A DNA stretch of 5,955 nt from Candidatus Dormiibacterota bacterium (GTDB taxonomy: Bacteria > Chloroflexota > Dormibacteria > UBA8260): the NCBI GenBank assembly GCA_955652545.1, contig CATPCA010000060.1:1-5955 (forward strand), given 5' to 3'. Positions within the stretch are counted from its first letter, which is position 1; every line of letters starts with the position of its first letter. Shown here one piece after another: positions 5,397 to 5,955 of the stretch. The notes beneath the pieces are model-generated. The model ran no database searches and had not been told where the DNA came from. It was given only the letters and a program-made list of their open reading frames with translations. A program made the translations under genes and the position numbers.

Positions 5397-5955
5397 CCGC
5401 GGCAGCCGCGGCGACGGGCGCGGCGACGGTCTCCTCGATGACCACGCTGTGGCGGCGTCGCAGTCGCACCAACGCAGCGAGCACCGGGGCGCCGAGGAGG
5501 AGCACCAGCACCGCGTTGCCGACGGCGCGGAACGCGTCGTACACCAGCGACGTCGCCAGGTAGAAGTGGCTGAAGCGCGCGGCGGTTGCGGCGGCGCCGA
5601 GGCCGGGCACGTAGCCGAAGTCGGCGGCGCCGCGGAAGAACGTCCAGTCCCAGATGTCCATCACCGCGCCGTAGCCGAAGCCGGCAAACACCCCGACGAC
5701 CGCGAGGACAACGACGTCACGACGCTGCGGACTGCGTCCCGCCCGTCGCGCCCCAGCCAGTCCCGCGGCCGCACCGACCCACCCCACGGCGATCATCTCG
5801 TACGGCAGCCACGGACCCACGCCGGCGGTGACCAGGGCTGAGACGAGCAGTGCCGTTGCGCCGCACAGGAAGCCGAACTCCGCGCCCATCGCGTATCCCG
5901 CGCAGAGCACCAGCGGAAAGATCGGAGAGAAGCCGCCGATGCCGTTCACCAGCGC
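5389..5955 (-). CDS. ECF transporter S component, 5' end outside window
   Basis: This membrane protein resembles the substrate-binding S component of energy-coupling factor (ECF) vitamin or metal importers, most like the actinobacterial CbrT-type family. Residues are numbered from the GTG at 5949, but the frame is open to the window edge and an N-terminal helix is normally present before NGIGGFSPIF, so the real start lies beyond 5955. About five hydrophobic segments are visible (8-24, 26-43, 47-67, 78-99, 137-162). Family-like landmarks are GIGGFSPIF (3-11), GVGPWLPYEMIAVGWVG (43-59), GYGAVMDIW (92-100) and the closing RAVGNAVLVLLLGAPVL (141-157) followed by a basic LRRR. The Ala/Val-rich tail after 170 is not conserved in kind. 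Substrate, possibly a cobalamin or another vitamin, cannot be read from the sequence. The ATPase and T subunits are not in the window. It converges on the oxidase operon and is probably independent of it. Confidence 0.76.
   Translation of the reverse strand, partial: ALVNGIGGFSPIFPLVLCAGYAMGAEFGFLCGATALLVSALVTAGVGPWLPYEMIAVGWVGAAAGLAGARRAGRSPQRRDVVVLAVVGVFAGFGYGAVMDIWDWTFFRGAADFGYVPGLGAAATAARFSHFYLATSLVYDAFRAVGNAVLVLLLGAPVLAALVRLRRRHSVVIEETVAAPVAAAAAVS

Noticed and set aside
5194..5841. Plus-strand open frame of 215 codons across the convergent boundary
   Set aside because: It runs antisense to the ECF S component and out of frame with the four-helix protein. The product is Arg/Ser/His-rich low complexity.

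Overview
This window comes from a very GC-rich bacterial chromosome. It uses GTG starts heavily, has almost no non-coding space and carries an actinobacterial-style ECF transporter S component. These traits suggest Actinomycetota or a relative such as Chloroflexota or Dormibacterota, but no rRNA or marker gene is present to decide.

Positions 1-5372 hold eight consecutive plus-strand genes that look like one operon. In order they are: (1) the C-terminal part of a cytochrome bd-like oxidase subunit I, whose start lies before the window; (2) a 142-aa soluble protein of unknown function; (3) a stand-alone receiver (response regulator) domain; (4) an ABC transporter ATPase; (5) an ABC-2/CcmB-like six-helix permease; (6) a secreted lipoprotein of unknown function; (7) a 189-aa soluble protein of unknown function; (8) a small four-helix membrane protein with two histidines near helix ends. 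Six of the seven junctions are four-base stop/start overlaps (GTGA or ATGA), and the seventh is a 3-base gap. The eight proteins are therefore probably made together by coupled translation.

Positions 5373-5388 are a 16-base gap between converging genes, with a hairpin that spans the stop codon of the plus-strand operon and ends just past the stop of the minus-strand gene. Positions 5389-5955 encode, on the minus strand, a membrane protein resembling the substrate-binding (S) component of an ECF vitamin transporter. Its N-terminus lies beyond the right edge.

The interesting part is the combination. A divergent bd-like oxidase subunit without a visible CydB partner is locked in one operon with an ABC exporter, a lipoprotein, an atypical receiver domain and a small histidine-bearing membrane protein. 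A reasonable inference, not shown by the sequence, is a respiratory complex together with its own assembly or cofactor-export machinery, functionally analogous to cydDC beside cydAB or to the Ccm system. No RNA genes, CRISPR arrays, insertion sequences or long repeats were seen.
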